Below are positions 17,696 to 25,489 of a DNA stretch of 64,000 bases, one piece after another. The position numbers and the translations under genes were made by a program. This stretch comes from Brachybacterium kimchii (lineage in GTDB: Bacteria; Actinomycetota; Actinomycetes; Actinomycetales; Dermabacteraceae), in the NCBI RefSeq assembly GCF_023373525.1, contig NZ_CP097218.1:3782001-3846000 (forward strand), written 5' to 3'. The notes beneath the pieces are model-generated. The model was given only the letters and a program-made list of their open reading frames with translations. It searched no databases and was not told the DNA's origin. Within the stretch, counting starts at the first letter, position 1, and the number at the start of each line of letters is the position of its first letter.

Positions 17696-18223
17696 TCAGG
17701 CTCCGCCGGCCCCGAGCTCCTCGCGGATCCGGCGCTCGATGCGCGATGGCGGCACGGGCGGCGCGTAGCGGCGCAGCACCTGGCCCTCGGGCGAGACGAG
17801 GAACTTCGTGAAGTTCCAGCTGATGCGGCCGCCGATGAGACCGCCCTTCTGCGTCTGCAACCACGAGAACACCGGGTGCGCCTCGGGGCCGTTGACCTTC
17901 ACCGTCGAGAACATCGGGAAGGTGACGTCGAAGTTGTCGGAGCAGAACACCTCGATCTGCTCGTCCTCCTCGAGCTCCTGGTGGAACTGGTCGGAGGGGA
18001 AGCCGAGGACGGAGAAGCCCTCGTCGTGGTGCCTGCGGTGAAGGTCCTCGAGGTCGCGCAGCTGAGGGGTGAACAGGCAGCGCGAGGCCGTGTTCACCAC
18101 GAGCACGAGCTGCCCGCGGTACCGCTCGAGCGGGACCTCCTCGCCGGTGATCGAGGTGGCGGTGAAGTCGTGCAGGGTGAGGGTGCGCGGGGACGACGCA
18201 TGGAGGTCGGGCTGGGCCGCCAT
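17696..18223 (-). CDS. Glutathione-peroxidase-type thiol peroxidase
   Basis: This 175-residue protein of the GPx family has the peroxidatic Cys49 in NTASRCLFTPQ, the conserved Gln in FPSDQF and the WN pair in SWNFTKFLV. In family members Cys, Gln, Trp and Asn form the active site that reduces peroxides, in bacteria usually with thioredoxin. The residue after Cys is Leu rather than the usual Gly. The ATG at 18223 is supported by GAGGAG 6 nt upstream. It was chosen over an upstream in-frame ATG that would add a low-complexity tail. Confidence 0.88.
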   Translation of the reverse strand: MAAQPDLHASSPRTLTLHDFTATSITGEEVPLERYRGQLVLVVNTASRCLFTPQLRDLEDLHRRHHDEGFSVLGFPSDQFHQELEEDEQIEVFCSDNFDVTFPMFSTVKVNGPEAHPVFSWLQTQKGGLIGGRISWNFTKFLVSPEGQVLRRYAPPVPPSRIERRIREELGAGGA

Positions 18224-18634
18224 GGATGCTCCTCCTCGAAGACGTGGTGGCGTGATGGCGTGGTCGCGTGATGGGGCGACCGACGGGGCGTGGTGGCGTG
18301 CGGGGCGTGGTGCGGTGTTCGTGCGGTGGGCGGGCCGATGGGGCGTCCGCGGCAGCGGACGTCGCGTCGGCGCGCGAGGGCCGACGGCGCGAGGGCACCG
18401 CGGAGGAAGTCGAAGGTGGGGGCTGTCGATGCGTGCGTTCGCGATCGGGCTACGCCATCGTAACGTGTCCCACTCCACAGATCCTGAGTGCGTCCGGCGG
18501 GCGGGACCGCGGATCGGCCGACGCGCTCAGCCGGGGTCGCTCCGCCCACTCGCGCACCCGTCCCGCCCCACGTGCCCGGCCCGCTCGGGCGGCCGGCCCG
18601 CCCGCGCGCCCGCTCACGCGAGGAGCGCAACCGC
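18224..18634. other. 411-bp gap between pfkB-type and gpx-type genes
   Basis: No gene is seen here. The gap holds a GC hairpin after the PfkB gene, a 14-bp direct repeat that includes the PfkB stop codon, a degenerate GTGGCGTGATGG-like low-complexity tract (18243-18330), and a possible -10 (TACGAT, 18457-18462, minus strand) for the peroxidase gene. Confidence 0.5.
18586..18604 (-). terminator. Probable terminator hairpin after the PfkB gene
   Basis: CGGGCGG and CCGCCCG form a 7-bp stem over a 5-nt loop, 31 nt past the PfkB stop. No U-tract follows, as is common in high-GC actinobacteria. Confidence 0.45.
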
Positions 18635-18645
18635 TCACGCGAGGA
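18611..18645. repeat. 14-bp direct repeat spanning the PfkB stop
   Basis: CGCTCACGCGAGGA occurs at 18611-18624 and again at 18632-18645. The second copy contains the last codons and stop of the PfkB gene. This looks like a short local duplication. Confidence 0.7.
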
Positions 18646-19546
18646 AGGCGTCGACCTCGGCGCGCGTGGGCGCGGTCGCGGGCCCGCGCCGGGTCACCTT
18701 GATCGCCGCGGCCGCGTTCGCGCGGGTCGCCGCGGTCTCCCAGTCCGCGCCGAGGGCGCGCTCCGCGAGCAGCACGCCGGTGTGGGTGTCGCCCGCGCCG
18801 TTGGTGTCCACGGGGGTCTGCGGGAATCCGGGCAGCGCGGTGCCGCGGCCGTGGTGGAAGACGGTGCAGCCGCGCTCGCCGTCGCGCACGATCACGACGC
18901 CTCCCGGGCGGATCCGCCGGTGGAGGGCCTCCGGGGTGTCCTCGATGCCGTCGCGGTCGGTGAGCGCGAGCGCCTCGTCCGCGTTCGAGGTCCACACGGT
19001 CACGAGCCGCAGCACGCGCTCGCGCAGCTCCTCGTCGAAGGAGGCGAAGGGCGCGCCGGGGTCCAGCACGACCTCGACGCCGCGTGGGATCTGCTCGAGC
19101 CACTCCAGGAGCGGGTCGCGGGTGGGCGGGAAGAAGCTGTAGCCCGAGAGGCACAGCAGATCGCCGGACTGCGGGTCCAGCCGGGCGAGGGAGGCCGCGG
19201 TGATGCGCCGTTCGGCGCCGTAGCCGGTGACGAAGGTGCGCTCGGCGCTCGGCTCGACCAGGACGATGCACTCGGCGGTGTCCTCGTCCTGGATCGGCGG
19301 GGTCGCGAGAGCGACCCCGTCGGCCGCGAGGGCCTCGCGCACAAGGTCCCCGTTCGGCCCGGTGCCGTGGGCGCCGCCGTGGACGGCCTCGGCGCCGGCG
19401 CGGGCGGCGGCGACCAGGATGTTCACCGCGCCGCCCGCGAAGCGACGGGCGTCGGCGGCGTTCACGTTGCCGCCGCGCGGCGGCAGCGCGGGCACCTCGA
19501 CGACGAGGTCCACGAGAGCCTGGGCGGTGTGCAGCACGCGGGGCAT
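18635..19546 (-). CDS. PfkB-family carbohydrate/nucleoside kinase
   Basis: This 303-residue ribokinase-fold kinase has the N-terminal GGNVNAADARRFAGGAVN substrate region. The C-terminal signature DTNGAGDTHTG supplies the anion hole and catalytic Asp. It phosphorylates a sugar or nucleoside at an exocyclic hydroxyl; the substrate is not identifiable from sequence. The ATG has no Shine-Dalgarno and a TAGACT -10 ends 6 nt before it. Confidence 0.9.
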   Translation of the reverse strand: MPRVLHTAQALVDLVVEVPALPPRGGNVNAADARRFAGGAVNILVAAARAGAEAVHGGAHGTGPNGDLVREALAADGVALATPPIQDEDTAECIVLVEPSAERTFVTGYGAERRITAASLARLDPQSGDLLCLSGYSFFPPTRDPLLEWLEQIPRGVEVVLDPGAPFASFDEELRERVLRLVTVWTSNADEALALTDRDGIEDTPEALHRRIRPGGVVIVRDGERGCTVFHHGRGTALPGFPQTPVDTNGAGDTHTGVLLAERALGADWETAATRANAAAAIKVTRRGPATAPTRAEVDAFLA

Positions 19547-19552
19547 GGCCCG

Positions 19553-19558
19553 AGTCTA
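19553..19558 (-). promoter_or_regulatory. -10 element of leaderless PfkB gene
   Basis: TAGACT (minus strand) ends 6 nt before the ATG, which has no Shine-Dalgarno. Confidence 0.45.
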
Positions 19559-19569
19559 GGGGTGCGGGT

Positions 19570-20199
19570 CTACGGGTGCGGGCCGGCGGTGATCTGCCGT
19601 GCCCGCGGCGGCGCCGCGAGGCCGATGATCGCCAGTTCGTGGGAGAACGCGATCATGAGCAGGCGGCACATGATCGGCGCGGCGAACGCGAGCCCCAGCA
19701 GGACGAGCAGCACGGAGTCGGTCGCCGTCCCGGGACCGAGCACCGGCGCGGGCACCAGGCAGAGCAGGCCGAGGACGGGGGTCGTGACGATCCCGCAGGC
19801 GCCGAGCAGCGCGAACAGCAGCCGGCGACCTCCGCGCACCACCGCCCCGAGGCGCCCGGTGGTGAGCTCGAGGGAGCGGATCAGCACCAGGATGTCGAGC
19901 ACGAGCGCCGCGATCGCCAGGAGCGCAGCGACGACCAGGGCCAGCAGGCTCATCCCGAGCCAGGCGAGGAACACTCCGACCCCGTCGTCGGGATTGCCGG
20001 TGGGGTCGCCGGCGAGCTGATCACCCCAGAGACCGATGGAGATGGTCGAGGCCAGGGGCACCGCGAGGACGAGGGTGAGCGCGATCCCGACCAGTGCGTC
20101 GGCCAGCACGAGCCGACGGGTCCCGACGATCGCGCGCGCCGCCACGGGCGCCGCCGCCCGGAGGGCGGCGGACCGGAGGGGCGGCTGGGGGTCGCTCAC
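19570..20199 (-). CDS. Hypothetical multi-pass membrane protein
   Basis: This 209-residue protein has about four or five hydrophobic segments (about 30-55, 75-105, 125-150, 160-185) and no recognised domain. The GTG start at 20199 overlaps the reach of a TAGGTT hexamer 6 nt upstream; GGAGGG immediately before the GTG is too close to act as a normal Shine-Dalgarno. It diverges from the penicillin-binding protein gene across 71 bp and may share its control. Function unknown. Confidence 0.75.
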   Translation of the reverse strand: MSDPQPPLRSAALRAAAPVAARAIVGTRRLVLADALVGIALTLVLAVPLASTISIGLWGDQLAGDPTGNPDDGVGVFLAWLGMSLLALVVAALLAIAALVLDILVLIRSLELTTGRLGAVVRGGRRLLFALLGACGIVTTPVLGLLCLVPAPVLGPGTATDSVLLVLLGLAFAAPIMCRLLMIAFSHELAIIGLAAPPRARQITAGPHP

Positions 20200-20205
20200 C
20201 CCTCC

Positions 20206-20211
20206 AACCTA
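20206..20211 (-). promoter_or_regulatory. -10 element of leaderless membrane-protein gene
   Basis: TAGGTT (minus strand) ends 6 nt before the GTG start at 20199. Confidence 0.4.
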
Positions 20212-20270
20212 TCCGCCGCGCCGTGCAGGTCCTGTGCATCTGTGGACGGATCCCAGCAGGGTGCAGGACG

Positions 20271-22244
20271 ATGGAGCGCATGGCGTCTGCTTCCTCCCCC
20301 TCCGAGCCCACACCCACCCGCCGTCGTCGCGGGCCGATCATCGCGGGGATCTCCGCCGTGGTGGTCCTCGCCCTGATCGCCGCCTTCTTCATCGTCCGCG
20401 ACCGCGCGGGCGACGGGTCGAAGGAGGCGAAGGCGCTGGCCGCAGCCCTCGCGAGCGGTGACTTCAGCGGCGTGACGCTCACGGGCACCGATGCCTCCGG
20501 CGCGAAGAAGGAGCGGGAGAAGGCCCTCGGCGACCTCCAGGACGCCACCGGGAAGGCGCCCAGCGTCGACGTCTCGAAGGTCGAGAAGGGGGACGACGGG
20601 ACGCGCACGGCGACCCTCGACTGGAGCTGGACCCTCCCGCACGACGCCGGGACCTGGGACTACACCACCACCGCGACCCTCACCGAGGACGGGGACACCT
20701 GGGCCGCGAGCCTGGATCCCTCCGAGCTCGCCCCGGACCTCACGGCCGACGAGACCGTCTCGCTGCGCACCGTCCAGGGCGACCTCGGCTCGATCACCGA
20801 CCGCGACGGCGACGACCTCTACGGCCCGCGCGAGGTCCGTGTGCTCGGCATCGACAAGACCCAGGTCGACGCCGACCAGCAGCAGGACGCCGCGAAGAAG
20901 CTCGCCGATCTCCTCGGCATCGACGCCGACACCTTCGCCGCCTCCGTGAAGAGCGCGGGGGAGAAGGCCTTCGTCCCCGCCCTCACGATCCGCGAGAGCG
21001 CCGTGGACGACTACCCGCTGGGGAAGGCGGCCGACGTCCCCGGGTACCACGAGGAGAAGGAGACCCAGCCGCTCGCGGTCACCAAGGACTTCGCCCCGGG
21101 CGTCCTCGGCTCGCTGCGCGAGGCCACGAAGGAGGACATCGATGAGTCCGACGGCAAGATCGTCGAGGGCGACATGGTGGGCAGCGGCGGGGTCGCCGCG
21201 GCCGAGCGCGACTCCCTCGTCGGCACCCCGGGCGTCGAGGTCGTCGCGGCGGACCCGAAGACCGGCAAGGAGCGGAAGCTCCACGCGACGGACGCGACCG
21301 CGGGCAAGGACGTGGAGACCACGCTCGACACCGACCTGCAGAAGAAGGCCACCGAGGCCATCGCGGACCAGGACTCCGCGAGCGCCGTCGTCGTCATGCA
21401 GCCCTCGACCGGGGACGTCCTGGCCTCAGCGCTCGGACCGACGGGCCAGTCCTACCCGGTGGGCCTCGTCGGCCAGTACGCGCCCGGCTCGACCTTCAAG
21501 ACAGTGACCGCGCTGTCCCTGCTGCGCGCCGGCGACACCCCCGACACGACCGTCGAGTGCCCCGCGACCGCGAGCGTCGAGGGCCGCTCCTTCAAGAACG
21601 CCGACTCGATGGACAAGAGCCTGTTCGGGAAGATGTCCCTGGCCACCGCGATCGCGCACTCCTGCAACACCGCGATGCTGCTGCAGTACGACACGGTCTC
21701 CCAGGACAAGCTGGCCGACGCCGCGACCACCCTGGGCATCGGCCAGGACGCGCCCGAGGGGCTCAGCAGCGCCTTCATGGGGAAGGTCGACCCCGACGAC
21801 TCGGGCGTCGAGCATGCCGCGGACATGATGGGCCAGGGCCGCGTGCTCACCTCGCCGCTGAGCATGGCGACCGTGCTCTCGAGCATCCAGAACGGCTCGA
21901 CGGTGCGGCCGCGCATCCTCGCGGACGACGACTCGAAGGCCCCCGAGGCCGACAACCCGCTCACGGAGGACGAGACCTCCCAGCTGCAGGACATGCTCCA
22001 CGGCGTGGTCACCGAGGGCACGCTCAAGAGCACCTTCGGGGACGTCAAGGGCGATCAGATCATCGGCAAGACCGGCACCGCCGAGTGGACCGACGAGAAC
22101 GGGGACGCCAAGCTCCACTCGTGGGTCGTCGTCGCCCAGGGCGACGTGGTCGTGGTGGCCTTCGTCGAGGACGGCGGCTACGGCGCGACCACCGCCGGCC
22201 CCATCGCCAAGGAGGTCCTGCAGGACGCCCAGAGCGAGGGGTGA
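20271..22244 (+). CDS. Penicillin-binding protein with NTF2-like N-terminal domain
   Basis: This 657-residue bitopic class B type transpeptidase has a single anchor helix (about 22-44), an NTF2-like MecA-N-type domain (about 50-160) and a dimerisation region. The transpeptidase domain has all three motifs: S407-TFK, S464-CN and K600-TG. It cross-links peptidoglycan outside the membrane and is the likely beta-lactam target. Two in-frame ATGs (20271, 20280) are possible; neither has an ideally spaced Shine-Dalgarno. A strong terminator follows directly. Confidence 0.93.
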   Translation: MERMASASSPSEPTPTRRRRGPIIAGISAVVVLALIAAFFIVRDRAGDGSKEAKALAAALASGDFSGVTLTGTDASGAKKEREKALGDLQDATGKAPSVDVSKVEKGDDGTRTATLDWSWTLPHDAGTWDYTTTATLTEDGDTWAASLDPSELAPDLTADETVSLRTVQGDLGSITDRDGDDLYGPREVRVLGIDKTQVDADQQQDAAKKLADLLGIDADTFAASVKSAGEKAFVPALTIRESAVDDYPLGKAADVPGYHEEKETQPLAVTKDFAPGVLGSLREATKEDIDESDGKIVEGDMVGSGGVAAAERDSLVGTPGVEVVAADPKTGKERKLHATDATAGKDVETTLDTDLQKKATEAIADQDSASAVVVMQPSTGDVLASALGPTGQSYPVGLVGQYAPGSTFKTVTALSLLRAGDTPDTTVECPATASVEGRSFKNADSMDKSLFGKMSLATAIAHSCNTAMLLQYDTVSQDKLADAATTLGIGQDAPEGLSSAFMGKVDPDDSGVEHAADMMGQGRVLTSPLSMATVLSSIQNGSTVRPRILADDDSKAPEADNPLTEDETSQLQDMLHGVVTEGTLKSTFGDVKGDQIIGKTGTAEWTDENGDAKLHSWVVVAQGDVVVVAFVEDGGYGATTAGPIAKEVLQDAQSEG

Positions 22245-22280
22245 GCGCGGGGCCGCGCGCGCCCGGCGCCGGCCCCGCGC
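22245..22280. terminator. Bidirectional terminator hairpin
   Basis: GCGCGGGGCCG (22245-22255) pairs perfectly with CGGCCCCGCGC (22270-22280) over a 14-nt loop. It exactly fills the gap between the convergent penicillin-binding protein and MerR-PP2C genes. Confidence 0.75.
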
Positions 22281-22284
22281 CCGT

Positions 22285-23481
22285 TCAGCCGAGGTCGGCG
22301 ACGATCGCGGCGAGATTGTCCGGCGCGCCCGCCTCGAGCGTCCGACGGGCAAGGTCCTGGGCCGTCCGCTCCGGCGCGGCACCGGCGAGCAGCACTTCGC
22401 CGAGCACCTCCGGGCTCAGGACCGCGTGGATCCCGTCGCTCATGAGCACGAGCCGGTCGCCCGCGACGAGGGTGCGCACGATGAGGTCCGGCGCGGTGGG
22501 GGCACCGGCCGCGAGCGCGCGGTTCAGCACGGCGCGCCCTGGATCCGCCGCGGCCTCCTCCTCGGTGAGCCTCCCCGCCGCCACCAGCGACGCGACCTGC
22601 GTGTGATCCCTGGTCAGCGGCTCCACGTGCCCTTCGCGCACCAGCAGTGCCCGGCCGTCGCCGAGGTGGGCGAGCACGAGGCGCTCGCCGTCGATGACCG
22701 CCGCGATGAGGGCTGCGCCGGAGGCGCCGTCGGCCGGGAGCAGGTCCGGCAGCGCTGCCCACGCGGACTCGAGAGCGGTGAGGACGTCGGGGTCGGAAGT
22801 CGCCTCCGAGCCGGCGCCGTCAACGGGGTCCGCGCCGCTGAGTGCCGCGCGCAGGCCCTCGCCGAGGGCGTCGAGCAGGCGGCCCGAGAGGTCGTCGTCG
22901 GCCCCGAAGCCGTCGGCGATCGCGAGCAGGAGGCGCTCGCCGGGCAGGTCCTGGATGTGCACGGCGTCCTGCTGCGTCGCGCGCACGGCGCCCTGCTCGA
23001 GGACGTGCGCGACGCGGACGGCGGCGGATGCGTTCGTGCGATCAGCGGTGTGCCCGGTGAGCGCGCTGCGCTCGGTGTGGTCGGTGGTCATGGGACTCTC
23101 CTCCTTCGGGAGCGTCCGGAGGTCCGTGAGCAGCGAGGCCACCTCGGCGCTGCGGGTGCGGGCGTCGGCCTGCTCCTGCAGCCACCAGGAGCGCAGCTCC
23201 TGGCCGGCGGCGTCCTCGGGGAGGTCGCAGATCACGCGGATCCGCTCGAGCCCCATGCCGAGTCCGCGCAGACGGGCGATGAGCAGGGCGCGCCCCACCT
23301 GGTCGGCGCCGTAGCGTCGGTACCCCGTGAACGGGTCCACGTGCCGCGGCGGCAGCAGGTCGGAGGCGTCGTACAGGCGCAGCGCCTTCGGGCTCAGCCC
23401 GCTGCGGCGGGCCAGCTCCCCGATGCCGAGGACGTCCTCGGCTGCGATGCGTCTGCGAGCGTCCTGTCCGTCGGTTCCCAT
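22285..23481 (-). CDS. MerR-type DNA-binding domain fused to a PP2C-type phosphatase domain
   Basis: This 398-residue fusion starts with a MerR helix-turn-helix (about residues 15-85, GIGELARRSGLSPKALRLYD and YRRYGADQV) and a linker. A PP2C-like domain (about 160-395) follows with IADGFGADDD, AHLGDGRALL, RDHTQ, VLMSDGIHAVL and APDNLAAIVAD. The usual first-motif Asn-Glu before Asp is Gln-Gln (TQQDAV), so metal binding may differ. GAGGAG lies 7 nt before the ATG. An inferred role is phosphatase-sensed or phosphatase-linked gene control. A MerR-type operator sits upstream, overlapping the end of the SDR gene. Confidence 0.88.
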   Translation of the reverse strand: MGTDGQDARRRIAAEDVLGIGELARRSGLSPKALRLYDASDLLPPRHVDPFTGYRRYGADQVGRALLIARLRGLGMGLERIRVICDLPEDAAGQELRSWWLQEQADARTRSAEVASLLTDLRTLPKEESPMTTDHTERSALTGHTADRTNASAAVRVAHVLEQGAVRATQQDAVHIQDLPGERLLLAIADGFGADDDLSGRLLDALGEGLRAALSGADPVDGAGSEATSDPDVLTALESAWAALPDLLPADGASGAALIAAVIDGERLVLAHLGDGRALLVREGHVEPLTRDHTQVASLVAAGRLTEEEAAADPGRAVLNRALAAGAPTAPDLIVRTLVAGDRLVLMSDGIHAVLSPEVLGEVLLAGAAPERTAQDLARRTLEAGAPDNLAAIVADLG

Positions 23482-23538
23482 CGTGCGGCTCCTCGTCGTG
23501 CCGGGCAGTGCGCCCGGGCATGATGCCCCGGATTCTCC

Positions 23539-23559
23539 GGTGCGGGGATCTCCCGCACC
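23539..23559 (-). repeat. 8-bp inverted repeat in the MerR-PP2C leader
   Basis: GGTGCGGG and CCCGCACC pair over a 5-nt loop, between the MerR-type promoter and the ATG. It is either a terminator for the upstream SDR gene or leader structure. Confidence 0.45.
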
Positions 23560-23563
23560 CCGC

Positions 23564-23594
23564 ACGCTGGTCCCTGCCCCGAGGGGAGGGTCAA
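23564..23594 (-). promoter_or_regulatory. MerR-type promoter/operator for the MerR-PP2C gene
   Basis: On the minus strand, TTGACC (23589-23594) and CAGCGT (23564-23569) are separated by 19 bp, the over-long spacing typical of MerR-controlled promoters. At the spacer is CCCTCCCCTCGGGGCAGGG (23572-23590), a dyad with one mismatch pair. The -35 overlaps the stop codon of the upstream SDR gene. Autoregulation by the encoded MerR domain is inferred. Confidence 0.7.
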
Positions 23595-24421
23595 CGCTCC
23601 TGGCCGTGCGCCTCTCCGAGCACCTCGCCGCGCCGCATCATCCGGCCCACCGTGGAGGCCACCAGACGCGTGGGCAGCACGCGACGCGTCAGCTGCGCCA
23701 TCGCGGTGTTCGCCATCCCGGGCACCACGGTCGACGGCGGGTGGCGCCGCGAGAGCGCCTTGAGGGCGGCCTCGACGACCTCGTCCGGCTCCATGCGCGG
23801 CAGGCCCGCCGCGGCCGCCTCGCCCGCGACCTCGAAGAACTCGGTCTTCGCGGGGCCGGGGCAGAGGGCGAGCACACGCAGACCGGCGGAGCGCGACTCC
23901 TCCCACAGCGCCTGGGTGAAGTTCAGGACGAAGGCCTTGGAGGCGCCGTAGACGGCGAGGCCGGGGTTCGGCTGGAAGGCGGCGAGGCTCGCGAGGTTCA
24001 CGAGGATCCCGTTCCCGCTCGCGCGCAGGTCGGGGAGGAACGTCGCGGTGAGGTCCACGAGCGCGTCGACGTTCAGGCGCACCATCTCGAGGGTGCGCTC
24101 GTCGTCGACCTGGTGCAGGGCGCCGGAGTACCCGAAGCCCGCATTGTTCACGAGCCCGGTGAGGGTGATGCCGCGCTGGGTGAGGTCGCGGCGCAGCGCG
24201 GCCGCGGCGCCCTCGCGCGCGAGGTCCATGGTCAGCGTCGTGACGGTGACGCCGTGCGCGGAGCCGATCTGCGAGGCGACCTCGGCGAGGCGGTCGGCGC
24301 GGCGGGCGACGAGCACGAGGTCGGCGCCGCGGGCGGCCAGCTGGTGGGCGAACTCGACGCCCAGGCCGGAGCTCGCACCGGTCACCATCACGGTCGCGTT
24401 CTCGAGGTGCAGCGGGCGCAT
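23591..24421 (-). CDS. Short-chain dehydrogenase/reductase
   Basis: This 276-residue classical SDR has the cofactor motif TGASSGLG (14-21), NNAGFGYSG, catalytic Ser in NLASLAAF and the Y-x-x-x-K pair in YGASKAF. The Arg after the first beta strand region (ARRADR) suggests NADPH preference. The substrate is unknown. AAAGGA sits 8 nt before the ATG at 24421. A purine-rich 116-bp spacer separates it from the HAD gene. Confidence 0.92.
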   Translation of the reverse strand: MRPLHLENATVMVTGASSGLGVEFAHQLAARGADLVLVARRADRLAEVASQIGSAHGVTVTTLTMDLAREGAAAALRRDLTQRGITLTGLVNNAGFGYSGALHQVDDERTLEMVRLNVDALVDLTATFLPDLRASGNGILVNLASLAAFQPNPGLAVYGASKAFVLNFTQALWEESRSAGLRVLALCPGPAKTEFFEVAGEAAAAGLPRMEPDEVVEAALKALSRRHPPSTVVPGMANTAMAQLTRRVLPTRLVASTVGRMMRRGEVLGEAHGQER

Positions 24422-24537
24422 GGGCCGGTCCTTTCGGTGGGACGGGGTGAGGAGGAGGGGAGTCGGAGACGAGGAAGGGGCGGGGGAGTGGAGGAGCTGG
24501 GAGTGAAGGAGATGAAGGGGCCGACGGGCCCGAGCGG

Positions 24538-25359
24538 TCAGAGCAGTCCGAGCCGGTCCAGGGCGAGGGCGAAGCCGTTCCCGCTCGGCGGCGGGACCAC
24601 GAGGTCGGCATGCTCGAGCAGGGCCGACGCGCCGCCGTCGATCGCGACCGCGGTGCCGGCGGCATCGAGCATGCCCAGGTCGTTCATGCCGTCGCCCACG
24701 GCGATCGCGGCGGAGACGTCGGCCCCCAGGTGCTCGAGGAGCAGCCGCATGCCGTCGGCCTTGTCGACGTCGACCAGCTGCAGCTCCCCGGCGTGGGAGT
24801 CGTCGGTCGCCACGGAGTTCGGCAGCGGCCGCAGGGCGGGCCCGATCTCGCGCGCGAGCACCTCCATGGGGACCGGGCTGCCCCACACGGAGATCTTCGC
24901 GAAGCGGTGGGCGGTGAGATCGTCCGGGGTCTGCACGGAGGCGAGGATCTCGCGGGCGTTGCGCTCGGCGCGTCCGCCGTCGGAGAGCCGCGCCCGCATC
25001 ACCTCCGCGGTGTGCGGGGTCGTGAAGATCGCGTCGGAGGCCTCGAGGGCGAAGCCGACGCCGTGGTCCAGCAGCACCTCGGTCGCGCGCCGGCCGACGT
25101 CCTCGGGCACCAGGTGATCGCACAGGCGCTCGCCGCCGATCTCGACGACCGCTCCGGCGCCCGTGATCGCGCCGTCGAAGAGCTCGCGCACGGCGCGCGG
25201 CACCATGCAGATCGCGCGCCCCGTGCTCAGCAGCACCGTGTGCCCGTTCGCGCGGGCACGTCGGGTCGCCTCGATGTGGGACTCGGGCACGACGCCGTGG
25301 TCGGCGAAGGTGCCGTCGAAGTCGGTGAGGACGATCCGCGGGGAGGCGGCAGCGGGCAT
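24538..25359 (-). CDS. HAD-superfamily (Cof-type) hydrolase
   Basis: This 273-residue hydrolase has motif I DFDGT (residues 13-17), motif II LLSTGR, a C2-type cap in the middle and motif IV VGDGMNDLGML. Cof-type enzymes dephosphorylate small sugar phosphates or flavin precursors; the substrate is unknown. GGAGGAG precedes the ATG by 7-8 nt. Codon use matches its neighbours. Confidence 0.9.
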   Translation of the reverse strand: MPAAASPRIVLTDFDGTFADHGVVPESHIEATRRARANGHTVLLSTGRAICMVPRAVRELFDGAITGAGAVVEIGGERLCDHLVPEDVGRRATEVLLDHGVGFALEASDAIFTTPHTAEVMRARLSDGGRAERNAREILASVQTPDDLTAHRFAKISVWGSPVPMEVLAREIGPALRPLPNSVATDDSHAGELQLVDVDKADGMRLLLEHLGADVSAAIAVGDGMNDLGMLDAAGTAVAIDGGASALLEHADLVVPPPSGNGFALALDRLGLL

Positions 25360-25489
25360 GGCGGGATCTCCTCCACGGGGACTGGATGCGGCGCGAGAGC
25401 GCCGATCAGCACGGTAGCAAGAGGCGGACGTGACCGCCTGCGCGAGCTCGGGCCGGACCCGCCCGGCCGACCTCGGCCCGGCGGCGGCC

